A stretch of DNA of 64,000 nt from Phanerodontia chrysosporium. Taxonomy: Eukaryota; Basidiomycota; Agaricomycetes; Polyporales; Phanerochaetaceae. Where the stretch lies: positions 496,001-560,000 of the forward strand of contig MJGA01000020.1 of the NCBI GenBank assembly GCA_001910725.1, in the 5' to 3' direction. A program made the translations under genes and the position numbers. Positions 38,151 to 49,144 of this stretch are shown here, piece after piece. Position 1 is the stretch's first letter. The number at the start of each line of letters is the position of its first letter. The notes under the pieces were generated by a model that was given only the letters and a program-made list of their open reading frames with translations, was not told the origin of the DNA and did not search any database.

Positions 38151-38179
38151 AACATGGGCACCGTCGTCAGTAACGAACG

Positions 38180-39685
38180 CGTACTCGTCCAAACGGCGGA
38201 GGGTGTCCTCGGTGTCGGGAGACTTGCAGTCTGAGGTTATTGCAGGCCCTTCGTCCGCGGCTGTGCGCGTGCAGCCCTCGGTGCGTGGCAGCCCAATGTC
38301 CCCCGCGTGCTTTGCTCATCGAATCTCTCCCAGGGTGATCGTTTCATCTCCTCCAGACCCGAGATCCAAGCGCCCCTGAACATCACGCCGCGCACGCGGC
38401 GGATCGCCAACGTCTTCGGGCTCATCGACGACCGCGTACTGCGCTTCACGGACCCCAACGCCGCCGTAGCCGACTCGTCCGACTACAACCACCTCCGCGC
38501 CAACTTCTCGCAGCTGCTCGCGAAGACGACGACGGTGTCCGCGACGTCGTGCGTCGCGAACCTCGGCGCCCGCAAGCAGTTCGTGCTCGCCCTCGACGGG
38601 CCCGGCGTGCCCGCGGACCCCTTCGCGTATCCCCTCACCTGGTCGCGGCGCAACCAGATCGCCGTCGCGTGCGGGAAGGACGTCTACTACCAGGACCTCG
38701 ACAGCCGTGTCATCACGCACCTGTGCAAAATCACGAAGGCGTCGCAGGGGCGCCCCACGAGCGTGCAGTGGAGCGTCGACAGCCCGCGTGAGATCGCTGT
38801 GGGGACGACGCTCGGCTCGATCCAGCTCTGGGATGCGGGCACGGGCGAGCAGGTGCGGGAGTGGCGGGACCAGGATTGGGATGCCGTTGGCGGCATGGAC
38901 TGGCGAGGGCCGGTGGTCGCGGTGGGCTCGGACGGGGGCACGATCGAGTTCTACGATTCGCGAGAAGCACATGCATCGACGCGGCTCGAGCAGCACCGCA
39001 GCAAGGTGCACGGCGTGCGGTTCAGCCCGGACGGAAACTACCTCGCGACAAGCGATCAGCAGGGCGTCGTATACATCTGGGACGTGCGCGCGAACCGGCC
39101 GCTGGGCGACTGCAAGAAGATGGGCGGGCGCATCAAGCACGGTGCGCCGGTGAAGGTAGCGTGCGCTCCCCTTTGCGCGTATGTGGCGCTCGCTGACCTG
39201 CGCAGGCTCTTGCATGGTGTCCGTGGCAGCCGGACCTGCTCGCGACGGGCTCGACATACCCAGACGGCAAGATCCGCGTGTTCACGACGAAGGCGACGGC
39301 ACCGATCGCGCACCCGCAGCACGTGCTGCCGCTGCACACGGCGGTCACGTCGCTGCAGTGGTCGCCGCACGCGAAGGAGCTGCTGAGCACGCACGGCACG
39401 AGCTGGGACCCCCGCGCGCCGCGCGCCGCGGGCGGCCGCCCCGTCGCGGTGCCCACGCCGTACACGAACAGCATCACCGTGCACGCGTTCCCGAGCGGCT
39501 GCCGCTTGCTCAGCGTCGCTGCCCACGCGGGCGCCGTCGGCCACAGCTGCCTCAGCCCCGACGGCACGATGGTCTTCACGATCTGCCCCGCCGAGGAGGC
39601 GATGAAGATGTGGAAGGTCTGGAGCGCGCCCGCGCTGCCTGCGAAGGCGGCGGCCTCGTTCTCGGGCAAGTTTGGGATACGGTAG
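38180..39685 (+). CDS. Cdc20/Fizzy-family APC/C activator (divergent), N-terminus uncertain
   Basis: These WD40 proteins activate the anaphase-promoting complex and present its substrates. A basic first part (NAYSSKRRRVSSVSGDLQS) is joined by a GTGCGT/CCCAG intron to GDRFISSRPEIQ, a C-box match (DRFIxxR). A seven-bladed WD40 propeller follows (DPFAYPLTWSRRNQIAVACG, TSVQWSVDSPREIAVGTTLG, KVHGVRFSPDGNYLATSDQQ). An intron after GAPVK leads to ALAWCPWQPDLLATGSTYPD. The protein ends SFSGKFGIR, the C-terminal Ile-Arg dipeptide that docks on the APC/C. The KILDAP-type stretch typical of Cdc20/Cdh1 is replaced by TPRTRRIANVFGLIDDRVLR. This suggests a meiosis-specific (Ama1/Mfr1-like) or lineage-specific activator. 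The start codon was not resolved. Confidence 0.85.
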
Positions 39686-40140
39686 GCGTACAGGGCGCCG
39701 GCGAGGGGAGAAGATGGAGGGAGGAGATGGACCTGTAACTCGTGTTGGGTGGTCTGCCATGGCATGCTTTCGATTGTCATCCTTTGTTTTGTACTGCTGT
39801 TGTCGGGTCTTGTTGCATGCACATCTGCTTATGTATTCTGTAACTTTCATGTAATAGGACTACCCAATCTCATGCTCATCATCACACCGATGTGCCCGTC
39901 ACGGCTGCATGAGGATCCAGCACAATGAAAGAACCCTGGCCGATCGAGATATCATGTGTCAGAGTATGGTGCATCGAAAGCAGGTGGAGACAATAGCGTG
40001 GTAACTAACATCGACAACAGTATACAGCACATAGGAGCAGCGTTGCAACAGTACACAGCGGGAAATGGAGCCTTCCGCCGAGAGCGACCCCCGAGGTCGT
40101 CATAGCAAAAGAGAACACAAGAGCCCACCCCACCATCACA
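39686..40140. other. Convergent intergenic region
   Basis: This lies between the 3' ends of the Cdc20-like gene and the next minus-strand gene. No feature was seen. Confidence 0.4.
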
Positions 40141-41381
40141 CTAGAACCTCCAAGCCGACGACGGCGCGGTGCCCTTCATGCTCCCTTTGTTAGCAAGCGG
40201 TGCCCTGGTCGGAGCGGGCGCCGGAGCACCCGCCTTCGCGCGCTCGCCCGTATGCCTCCCCGCATTCTCCTTCCCGGCCGCACGCCCAGCTGCCGTCCTG
40301 CGCGAGGGCGGCGGCGGTGGCGCGAGTGCGAAGCGGCGGCCAGTGACGTGCGACGTGCCGCGCGAGCTCGCGAAGCTCGGCGGCCGCGGGCGCGCGCGGC
40401 TCGCGCCGGGCGTGCGCACGGGCACCTGCAGCAGATCCTGCGTGGACGCGCGGCGCGGCGCGGGCGTCGGCGAGTCCGGCGTGCGCGGGGTGGGCGGCGC
40501 GGACAGCGCGGGCAGCGCGTATGTGCGCGCGGGCGTGTCGGGGGACTGCACGATGATGGAGGGGACGGAGTCGTCCGGCTCGCGCGGCGGGCTGCCGTGC
40601 GTGCGTTCGGCGAGCGTGCTCGTTGCGGACTCTTGGGAGTACACGGAGGCTTCTGAGGCGTCGGACAGACGCTTGCTGTCGACGGGTGCCTCGGTGTTGG
40701 CGCTTTGTACGACGGCCTTTGGAGGAGGACAGGCGAGGCCGGTGCCTTTCACGAGACATGGCGCAGGCGCAGCAAGGTCCTGCTTCTCAGACAAGGACGA
40801 GAAGGACGAGCTGGTCGTGGCGGTTCCGCCCAGATCCTTGCTGGTCTCGAGGTGGTCCCCTAGCCAGATCTCCAGAGTGGAACCCCGAGGGGAAGCGCGA
40901 GCAAGCAACGATCGCGTCCAAGACCGCCTCGTCATTGTAGCCGGCTTCTCCGCGGCGGTAGCGATGAGGTCTAGCTTTCGGTCTTGCTCTAAGAGCTGAC
41001 GCTGATGGACGATCGTCATCAGTTAGCCTGGTCCGGCACAGCCAGGGTGAAGTCTCGTACCTTGAACCTTGCTGTATCCGCACGACTGAGTGTAGTATTT
41101 GACCGGCTCGGAAGCCTGCTTGAGTATGTCCTTGCCAGGTCCTTTGGCGGGGGTATGAGTCGCGGGTCGTCCGTCCAGGTGGGGCCTTTCCATATCAGCA
41201 TGACGATCTTGTAGCAGATGTAGATCGCCGAGAGTCCGAAGGAGAAAGTAAAGACGCAGATGACAAGCCAGAAGAGCTGGGGACTTTGCTCCCTGAATTT
41301 CTCCATGGTAGTATGTATCGAATCAACGTTGACGATTCCAGAGTCGGAGGGTGTAGCGGTGGCTGAGGATACGGGGGCCAT
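40141..41381 (-). CDS. One-TM protein with long disordered cytosolic tail, unknown function
   Basis: Two exons (41381-41061 and 41001-40141) join in phase into 393 residues. A Ser/Thr-rich N-terminus (MAPVSSATATPSDSG) leads to one strong membrane segment (LFWLVICVFTFSFGLSAIYI) followed by CYKIVMLIWKGP. The tail is Ser/Pro/Arg-rich, with RSWTRSLLARASPRGSTLEI near the membrane and PSIIVQSPDTPARTYALPAL, then Pro-rich repeats to a basic C-terminus. The layout parallels the gene at 29286 (short N-terminus, one TM, disordered tail), but I see no shared motif. There is no PPxY. Phosphorylation-type SP/TP sites are frequent. Confidence 0.8.
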
Positions 41382-42100
41382 TATTATAGAACGAGAGACC
41401 GCAGTGGGAGAAAAGAGCGACAACAAATAAAGCAACGAGAGCAGATGACAGCGCAAGCAGAGGAGTTGGAACCTACAGGGAGTCTACGGCACGTCCTGTA
41501 TCCCCCAGAACTGTCAGCAGGCTTCTTGCCAGCCTCGTCTCTACCGAGACATTGACAGCCTTCGCTACGTTCAGTCAGCCCTCAAACAGGGCTGGCCATG
41601 AATGGTGCGGCAGTGCTTCCTTAGTCGGCAGAAGTCATGCCTGAGCCACGAAAACTAACTGATTCTACGTTACTGCATCGTGGTGTCGAATAGGCTAGCC
41701 GGACAAGAGTTGTCGTCCTGAGTTGCGAAAGCTGAATAGTGGTCATGAGACGCTACTGCAACAATGGTTGTCATCCTGTTGCTGACCTGTTTGTGTTTCT
41801 GACATGTGCTCGACACGAGTGAGGGTTTGTGTGCTCCAGTCGACGCCCACAGCGACTCAAGCCAAAGACGAGATGCGCGTCGATCAGCGATGCTTTGATG
41901 GCGCATCAATCAAACCGAACGGTTCGCACACCTTCGAGCTGCTTCGAGTTTGCACAGAGCACTCAAAGTAATCCTCTCTCCACCAGCACCGTCCGTAAGT
42001 CACTCTCCCTGCCACACCGTTGTATCTCTGCACACCACATCTCTCTCTGGCTTTGCCATATCAACCGTCTTCTGAACCTGCTTTTGACTGACAGAACGAC
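41382..42100. other. Divergent promoter region of the one-TM gene and FES1
   Basis: About 720 bp separates two divergent starts. No conserved element stood out. Confidence 0.4.
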
Positions 42101-43430
42101 ATGCAGTCCCTTCTTAGATGGAGTATCGAAAACTCGACCGGCGATGCGCCTTCGCAGCCGGCGCAACCATCCCAGCCTCGCAAGGATCTGGACCCTGGGA
42201 TCATTGATATGATCTTGGGCAAGCCCGATTCTGAGCTCATGAAAGAGAACCTTGCCATCGCTGTGGACGAAAAGCGCACAGAGGATGAGAGGCTGGAGGC
42301 TCTTGATAACTTTGAGATGGTGCGTCTTCAGGCAATTAGTGACCTGCGTCTGTATGCTGACATATTGGTTGTATGTAGCTCATCGAGCACATCGACAATG
42401 CAAACGGTTTGTCAGACCTCGTCCAAGTCCTGTATATCGGATATTAACCACAAGCATGCAGACCTCGTCAAGCTCAACATGTGGGAGCCTCTGCACAACC
42501 TGATTACCTCCTCGTCATCATCAAACGATATCAAGACCCAGACGTTGTGGATAGTTGGCACTGCAGTACAAAACAACCCAGCGGCGCAAAACGCTGTAAG
42601 CTGCCTCTCAGCTGGTCTCACGCAAAGCATCTCTAACTCTTTTCCATAGTACCTGGCACTATCACCCATGAACGCCCTGCTTTCCTTCCTCGACCCCTCC
42701 AACGGCTCGCCAAAGCTGCGCTCCAAGGCCGTCTATGCTCTCTCTGGGCTTACGAAGCACAGCCAACCTGCGCTGCGGCAGTTCCAGGACGCGAACGGGT
42801 GGGACGCACTCCGGAGCGCACTGCAAGACTCGGACATCTCTGTCCGGCGCAAGGTCGCCTTCCTGCTGAACGCGCTCCTCATCCCCACGACCCCCGAGGC
42901 GCCGCGCCAGAACCCGCCGAACCCACAGGCAGCCGCTGCCGCTGCTGCGAACGACAACCGCAGCGTCACGCTGCACCCCACAGAGAGCGGGCAGCAAACG
43001 CAGGACCCCGTACATCCGAACTCGCACGCGTCAATGGCGGCCGACCCGTCGTCGTTCTCAACATCCGAGCTCACCCGCGAAGCACTCGAGAACCGCGGTC
43101 TCCTCCAGGCGCTGCTCGATGCGCTCGTCAGCCCTGTTCCGCATGGCGCAGACGGCGAGAAGCTCGGCGATGCGGAGTTTGAGGAGAAGCTTGTACAGTA
43201 AGCATCACTGTCCGTATGTAGAGACCAAGAGGAGGCGCTCACGATCGTCGTGTAGTGTGCTGTTCACGTACATTACCAGCTGCAAGGGCGAGCTCACTCT
43301 CGAGCAGAAGCGGGCACTGTCAGCATACCTGCAAGAGCAGAGCAAGAAAGCAGGTGGCGACGACGCTCTTGCGGAGAGGTGGGGCATGTCCGCGGACGAG
43401 CTCCGCAAGTTCAAGAGGATCGTCGAGTGA
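42101..43430 (+). CDS. FES1: Hsp70 nucleotide exchange factor Fes1/HspBP1
   Basis: Fes1 binds the Hsp70 nucleotide-binding domain through armadillo repeats and releases ADP, helping misfolded proteins to the proteasome. Five exons (42101-42319, 42379-42406, 42462-42595, 42650-43197, 43280-43430) join in phase into 359 residues. The N-terminal Fes1 signature is MQSLLRWSIENST with DMILGKPDSELMKENL. Armadillo-type helices follow (LIEHIDNAND, NLITSSSSSNDIKTQTLWIV, SKAVYALSGLTKHSQPALRQ, SVRRKVAFLLNALLIP). The C-terminus (ELTLEQKRALSAYLQEQSKK) fits the family. An Ala-rich insert lies near residues 230-250. There is no signal peptide, so it is the cytosolic/nuclear form. Exon 2 is only 28 nt. Confidence 0.95.
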
Positions 43431-43578
43431 CGAGCAAATATACTTCCAGTCTCCAGAGTTGCGGACTAATGTATCCATCCCCCACTGTATCAATAGGTTT
43501 CGACTAATGATGCATTGAATATTACATGTGTGTACACTCCACTGAGATGATAGTAGATAAAATGCATGTCCGAGTATT

Positions 43579-46500
43579 TTAGACACGGATGCTCTCCGGG
43601 GGACCGAGGTAGCTCTGGCGCACGCCACCAGTGTCTATAAGCTACCGTCAGCGACTTGCGCGTCCCACATGGGAGAAAACACGTACTGATGACAATCTTC
43701 TGCACAATGACAGTCGGCTCGACCATCCAGATCTTGAGCGTGTGCGGGCCAGGAGTGATGCTGAAGTTATTCGGAACGTTGATGAAGCTGTTAGCGACGA
43801 AGCCGTCCGTGCCGTCCCACTGCGGCGGGAGCCCGCCGGGCGCGGCTTGCGGGAAGAAGTACGTCGTCTGCGGCGCCAGGTCGTCGACGGAGACCGCGAT
43901 CGCGACGGGGCGGCTCGGGTCGTAGTTGTTCAACGTGGGCGCGACCATCGTGTTCACGGTGACGTTGCCCGCGCTGCCGATCGTGTTGAAGTTCACAAAG
44001 TCGTACTCGCTGCGGCGCGCACGAGGCGTCAGGGGTCAGTGTCCGAGTCGGAGAGTGCGGAGGAAACATGCGACGTACACATGGGGTCCGGTGCCGGCAG
44101 TGAAGTTCAGCTCGTTGCCGCCGCGCGGCCACGGCGTAATGGCAGACACGGTGCGGCCGTAGCCTGGAAGCTCGACCCAGGTGATGCCGCTCACGGACGT
44201 GTTGCGCGAAGTATGGGCTGCCTCGATTGAGATGCCGCCATCGCCCTCCACAAAGCCTGCCACAACATCAGTAAAGCTCATGCTCAATGGCAGGCCAACA
44301 GCACGCACCCTTGAACCCTTCAGGCACAACTGTCTTGTTCGCGACGAAGAACGCATTCTGCGCCGAGCTCGGCTGGCCGGAGGCGTTCGCTACGAAGTTG
44401 ATGTTCGCGAACTCGACGCCGGACACCTTGCTCCAGTCGACGCTGAGGAAGACACGCGTCTCGGGGCTGCTCGGGCTCACAGAGCCGCTGCTGGGCGAGA
44501 TCTGCAGCCACGAGACATTCGACGTGACCGTGAACGTGAAGGGCGCGGGTCCACCGGCGCCGACATCGACGAAGCGGTTGCCGAATGGCACGAACGGATC
44601 GAGCGTGAGTGTCGGCGGTCCGCATGAGTACTGCTGGGCGCAGTCGTTCATGTTGTCGCCTGGCCATGCACCGAGGCTTCCCTCCGGGACGATACGCATG
44701 GGGCCGGGGAGGGCTTGCTTCCGCGCTTGGATCTTTGTGACGGCAGGCATGCTGTCACAGAGGTCAGAACACCCACCTCACCAGAAACAAGAGAACCTTA
44801 CCTGTTGTGCATGGGCTGCTGCCAGTACGCATATCCGACGTGTGTCTGGTCCATCATGTGGTCCCACTTCCCGTTGAGGATGCTATGGTACTCCTGCTCG
44901 AGTGCAAAGTCGGCCTCAAACAGTTCCTCGACCTGTGTCTTGAAGTCGTTCGCGCTGAGGCGCGCCTGCGACGCCCGCAGGTTGTTGATACCGGCAGCGA
45001 TCCACATGGTCGCAAGCGTCGCGGTTGCCTGCACGGGATGCAGCACGAGCTGGAAGAACGCGGCCTTCTTGTCGGAGGAAATCGAGTTGTAGAGGCGCGA
45101 GGCAGTCGCGTTCATCGTCTGCAGCTCCGCGAGCACACCCTCGGCCTCACGGTAGTTGACGAGGCTATAGACGGTCGAGTTGAGCAGCTCGGGCTTGCGA
45201 CGCGCGTTGAAACGGGTCACGTTCGCGATGACCTCGGCCACGGTGGCGGCGTCGCGCGCGGACAGGTCGAACTCGCGCTCGGCCCAGCTGTTGACGAAGG
45301 AGGCGACGTTGTCCTTGTTCCAGACGGACGCGTTCCAGCCGTAAGTAATGAAGAACTCGATGTCCATCTCGTAGGGCTTCAAATCGCCCACGTTCACGAT
45401 CCAGATGCGGTCGGCTTGACGAGCAATGGCAAGCGACATCTGTTCGTACACTTTGGAGATTTGCGTGGACTACCAACAACGACAAATGAGTCTCAGAGCG
45501 GGTTGTGAGAGTAAGGACTAAGAGTGCGTACCGTGATCCACTTGTAGTCACGCGGGTCGCCAACATAATCGAACTACGAAGGACCTAAGTTCAATGTCTC
45601 GTCTAGTAGTAGAATGTACACTTACGTGGTAGTAGACACCAGCACCGCCAGTGCGATTGCGCTCCTCAACCGTAGGGAACCGGCGGATGTTACCCCAGCT
45701 ACAGAGCATTCAATACACGCCCAGCAAACGCCTAGGAGTTCACTTACTTGTCATCAGTCCAGAGAAGAGTGATGTCGTCTGGCACACGCATGCCGTCATC
45801 GTAGAAGCCTTCGACTTCCTTGTCTATAGCGCACAGTTCAATCAAATGCATATATGCAGCCCTCGTGAGTTGAAACTCACACAAACACCACATCTGAGGA
45901 ATGTCCGAGACGTCCGAGGTGTTGAACACCGTTGACAAGATGGTACGCTGGTCGGAGATGACCTTCTCGAGAAGCTGGACGTTTTGACCTTCGGACAGCG
46001 GCACTGTAATACCACGTCAGTACACATTCTCAGCCATACAACATCATACGCACGATCGCCGTTACCACGCATGCCCATGGTGTAGACATTCTCGTACGGG
46101 CGCGCACGCTCGGTCGAGTTGACCCAGAAGTTGTAGATGAAGTCCGCGTTGGAGCCGTAGTCCCATTCGCCCTGGCCGAAGAGGTTCCACTCGACAGGGA
46201 TGCTACGCGTCATCGGCTCTTCGTGGCTCGTGCCCATCGCGATGCCGTACCAGTCCGCAAGGACCTGGTTCAGATGGTCATCCACCGCGAACGCACTGGT
46301 AGATCATTTTGTGAGCCAGCGGACCGAGTGGGTGCTGGCCTTGGACGTACCTGCTCCATTGGGCTTGAGGAAGGAAGCACAGTCAGCACATGAGGGATGA
46401 ACACTTCAGCCTAGTATTGCGAAGCATGACATACCAGGCCAAAGATAGTTCGCCTTCAGACGAAGCAGGAGTTCGAAGCTATCAACTAGACGTCAGGTGA

Positions 46501-47298
46501 TCATTCCCGCGGATTCGGAGATACGACGCACAGCTTCGTGTAGAACAGGTGGTTGAACGGCGATCCCGTCAGAGCGGCACCAGTACCGTTCGTGAACTTC
46601 TCCATAGCCCAGTTCTGCAAAGCGGGCTGCTCATCGTTCAAGAAGATACCGCGGTATTTCACAGACGGCGAGCCATGCGCACAACCCGCTGACGTGACGA
46701 ACAGTTCCGAATGCTTCGTAGTCGGGACATCCGCCCACCAGTACCATGGAGAGACACCTGTTGAAGAATTAGGAGACTTACACTCTCGAGCAGGACCGCA
46801 AGACGTACCGAATTGCTCAGAGTGATCGTAGATAGAGAAAATGGTTCCACGCTTGTCAGCACCGATCAACACATACGCTGAATCGATGCCAGGCAGCGGG
46901 TTCCTGACCTCCTTGGCTAAGAACGCTTCCCAATTGCCCTGGACAGACGAGACATCGAGTTTCGTGTTGTTGACGACAGTGTCGATGAGCGATGAGCGGC
47001 CAAGGGTACCAATGATGATCGCGTTCGACGCGCGAGTATGTCCTGACGCGGTGATGTTTGCAAGCGACGGTTTCACGCCCGTGACGCGCTGTATGTCCGC
47101 CGCGAAGTCGAACGCGGCACGTTGGACACCGGGCCAGTCGTCCTCGGACAAGAAAATGGGCGTGCCACGGCCGCGCGACACCACAGGGAACGTTGAGGGC
47201 GCGGACTTGAACGCGACACAAGAGCTCTGGCCGATCGCGAACGCAGAGTCGACGGCAAGGAGCGCCACGAGAGCGCCAAGCCTCCAGGGAGACAGCAT
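43579..47298 (-). CDS. GH115 xylan alpha-glucuronidase, secreted
   Basis: GH115 enzymes remove (4-O-methyl-)glucuronic acid side chains from xylan during wood decay. The start at 47298 gives a signal peptide (MLSPWRLGALVALLAVDSAF). The N-terminal domain has ADIQRVTGVKPSLANI and IIIGTLGRSSLIDTVV. The central catalytic barrel includes SPWYWWADVPTTKHSELF, KYRGIFLNDEQPALQNWAME, NHLFYTKLYELLLRLKANYL, GIAMGTSHEEPMTRSIPVEW and TLLWTDDKWGNIRRFPTVEE. Helical DRIWIVNVGDLKPYEMDIEF follows. The C-terminal beta domain has ISPSSGSVSPSSPETRVFLS and ends GGVRQSYLGPPESIRV, with the stop at 43579. About a dozen short introns are present, and joined fragments cover roughly the full family length of about 950-1000 residues. 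The 3' end faces FES1 with only 148 bp between. Confidence 0.93.
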
Positions 47299-47870
47299 GC
47301 TGAGAGCGCGAGCGTGTGTCGGACACTGCTGCACGACGCACCAGCGTCGAGTTTTATGGAGGCGTGCTGGGTTGAGTATTTTGGAGGCGGCCCGCGGCGC
47401 GTGATCTCTGCGCGTCCAGTGCTGTCATCAAGCCGTTGATGCAGACCTTGTGACCGCGGTACGTGGGACGGGATATCCTCGGTTGGAGAGCAGGCGACCT
47501 CCGAAGTTGTCTGAGCGGTGCAGCTAGCCATGCAGCACCTGAAGTCTGTATGCGCGACATGTATTCTTGCGGAGCCGTCCCTGCAACGCTGGCGGCCCTG
47601 TGACCTTCTCTTGATGGCGAGTAAAGGATACACCTCAGGTCAGCTGCAACGAAAACTCCCGCAGACTGTCTCTGAACGACCGAGGAGCGTTGTGCCTGAG
47701 GCCGTTTGACGACACACATCGACGGACGTCTGATGGGCTTTAGACCGTGGTACCTAGATATTCATTACGGGGAAGTAGTATGCACGTCATTACAAAATGC
47801 TCGAAATGAGTAAGTTACGAGAGCGGTGGAAAGACTTAGTAGGGAACACACCGGACCAAGTGTGTGCTGA
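47299..47870. other. Upstream region of GH115, no gene
   Basis: A CATAAAA box on the minus strand lies at about 47352-47358, some 55 bp before the GH115 start. Further upstream nothing was supported. Confidence 0.4.
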
Positions 47871-48605
47871 TCAAGGCTTCGGTGGTAAAGATAGCGGATT
47901 CTGCAATGGCGCATCTTCCGCTCGTGGATGGCCGTCTAATGCAGGCGGTACCTGTCTCCCGGACGGTGCCCACGGGGCAGCGGGAAGCGGCTCGTCATCA
48001 TGTGATGCATCGTCTTCATCTTCATTGTCTTCGTCTATAAATTCTCTTGCCGGAGGCCCGTCGTCCGTTGATAGACGGATGCCGCCCTCCCCGGCGCCGG
48101 TCCAGGTGCGCATTCTATTTCGCGTTGTCTGGCGACGATCTCAAGATGATGGAATTGAAAGAACGTACTGGTGTGCGACTACTGTCCGCAGGGAAGATGC
48201 TCTCTTCCAGAGCAGAAAGATGATGCAGGCTGTGCATGTAGTGAAGAGAAACAAGACGGTGAAGTTACCGAGCGGTTGAGGCTTGGGAGACTGTTTAGGC
48301 TCTGTATCCTCAGTGTTAACATTCCAAGCCCCGAGATGCTTTCTGTGACGTGCCTCCAGGATCAAAAAACGGTGCCATGTTTTATTCCACAGATAACGAG
48401 GTCGTGGTCGTCGTGGACAAGCAGGCAAGTGCTGGGCACACCGGTCGTGGCAACATCGTCGCGTGTACCGAGAGCCTTGCAGATCAGCATGACGTAATCG
48501 CGCTTTCAGTCGGAGATCGAAGCCAGCGCTACAAGAGCAGAATTTTCGCGCGTCGCGCCCGCTCATCCTCCTCAACGACCTCGACGTTTTGCTCGCGTTC
48601 GGCAT
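47871..48605 (-). CDS. Possible small one-TM protein (orphan)
   Basis: A minus-strand frame has one convincing membrane segment (FTVLFLFTTCTACIIFLLW), followed by a basic stop-transfer patch (KRASSLR). A second open block at 48113-47871 is acidic then Pro-rich (FIDEDNEDEDDASHDDEPLP) and ends NPLSLPPKP. A splice joining them in phase is possible but no clean donor/acceptor pair was found. The start could be as far out as 48605. The plan (short N-terminus, TM, Pro-rich tail) resembles the LPxY/PPxY family, but the tyrosines are absent (LPAAPW, PPALD). It may be a degenerate relative or chance. Confidence 0.3.
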
Positions 48606-49144
48606 GGCTCTTTAGTTTATTGAACGTCGTGAGTACCTTATTCTTATTTCTACTTTGGTGATGATTACGATAGTACCATTCCAACTGCTGTCCGAACACA
48701 CAATGTGGAGCAATACTACCATATAGTTTCAGCCTTGTCTGACCTACTTTGGCCGCTGTGATTTTCTCGAACACCCTTACTGACTAGTCTTCTAGATGTA
48801 GGTATGCTCGAATGTCCAGGACCATGAAGTCATATTGTATTGTGAGTGTCTTCTCTTTCACCTTCATTGGATGAAAATACATTCGATGGGCGGACATGAA
48901 TGTATTCAGCCTACACCAAACCCTCCGGTGTACAAAAGTGAGGGGGGCTGGATACCTGTTGAAACGCATCGAGAAGCTGATTCTTCATCTCAACGATGCC
49001 TAAGACGTCGTACTGACTTACGCTTCTCCCTCAGATCTCCGCCACGTCGTGTCATTTGTCTAGCTGTAGCCCCATTTTAATAAACTTCATTCATCATAAT
49101 TCCGTATACCGCACGACGCGTAATGTACACAGTGAGTATTCAAG
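48606..49144. other. Intergenic, no gene supported
   Basis: Short AT-richer stretch; no domain-bearing frame was seen. Confidence 0.4.

Noticed and set aside
47797..48279. Plus-strand 160-codon frame
   Set aside because: Ser-rich but without start context, domain or splice support; the minus strand here has a better TM-bearing frame.
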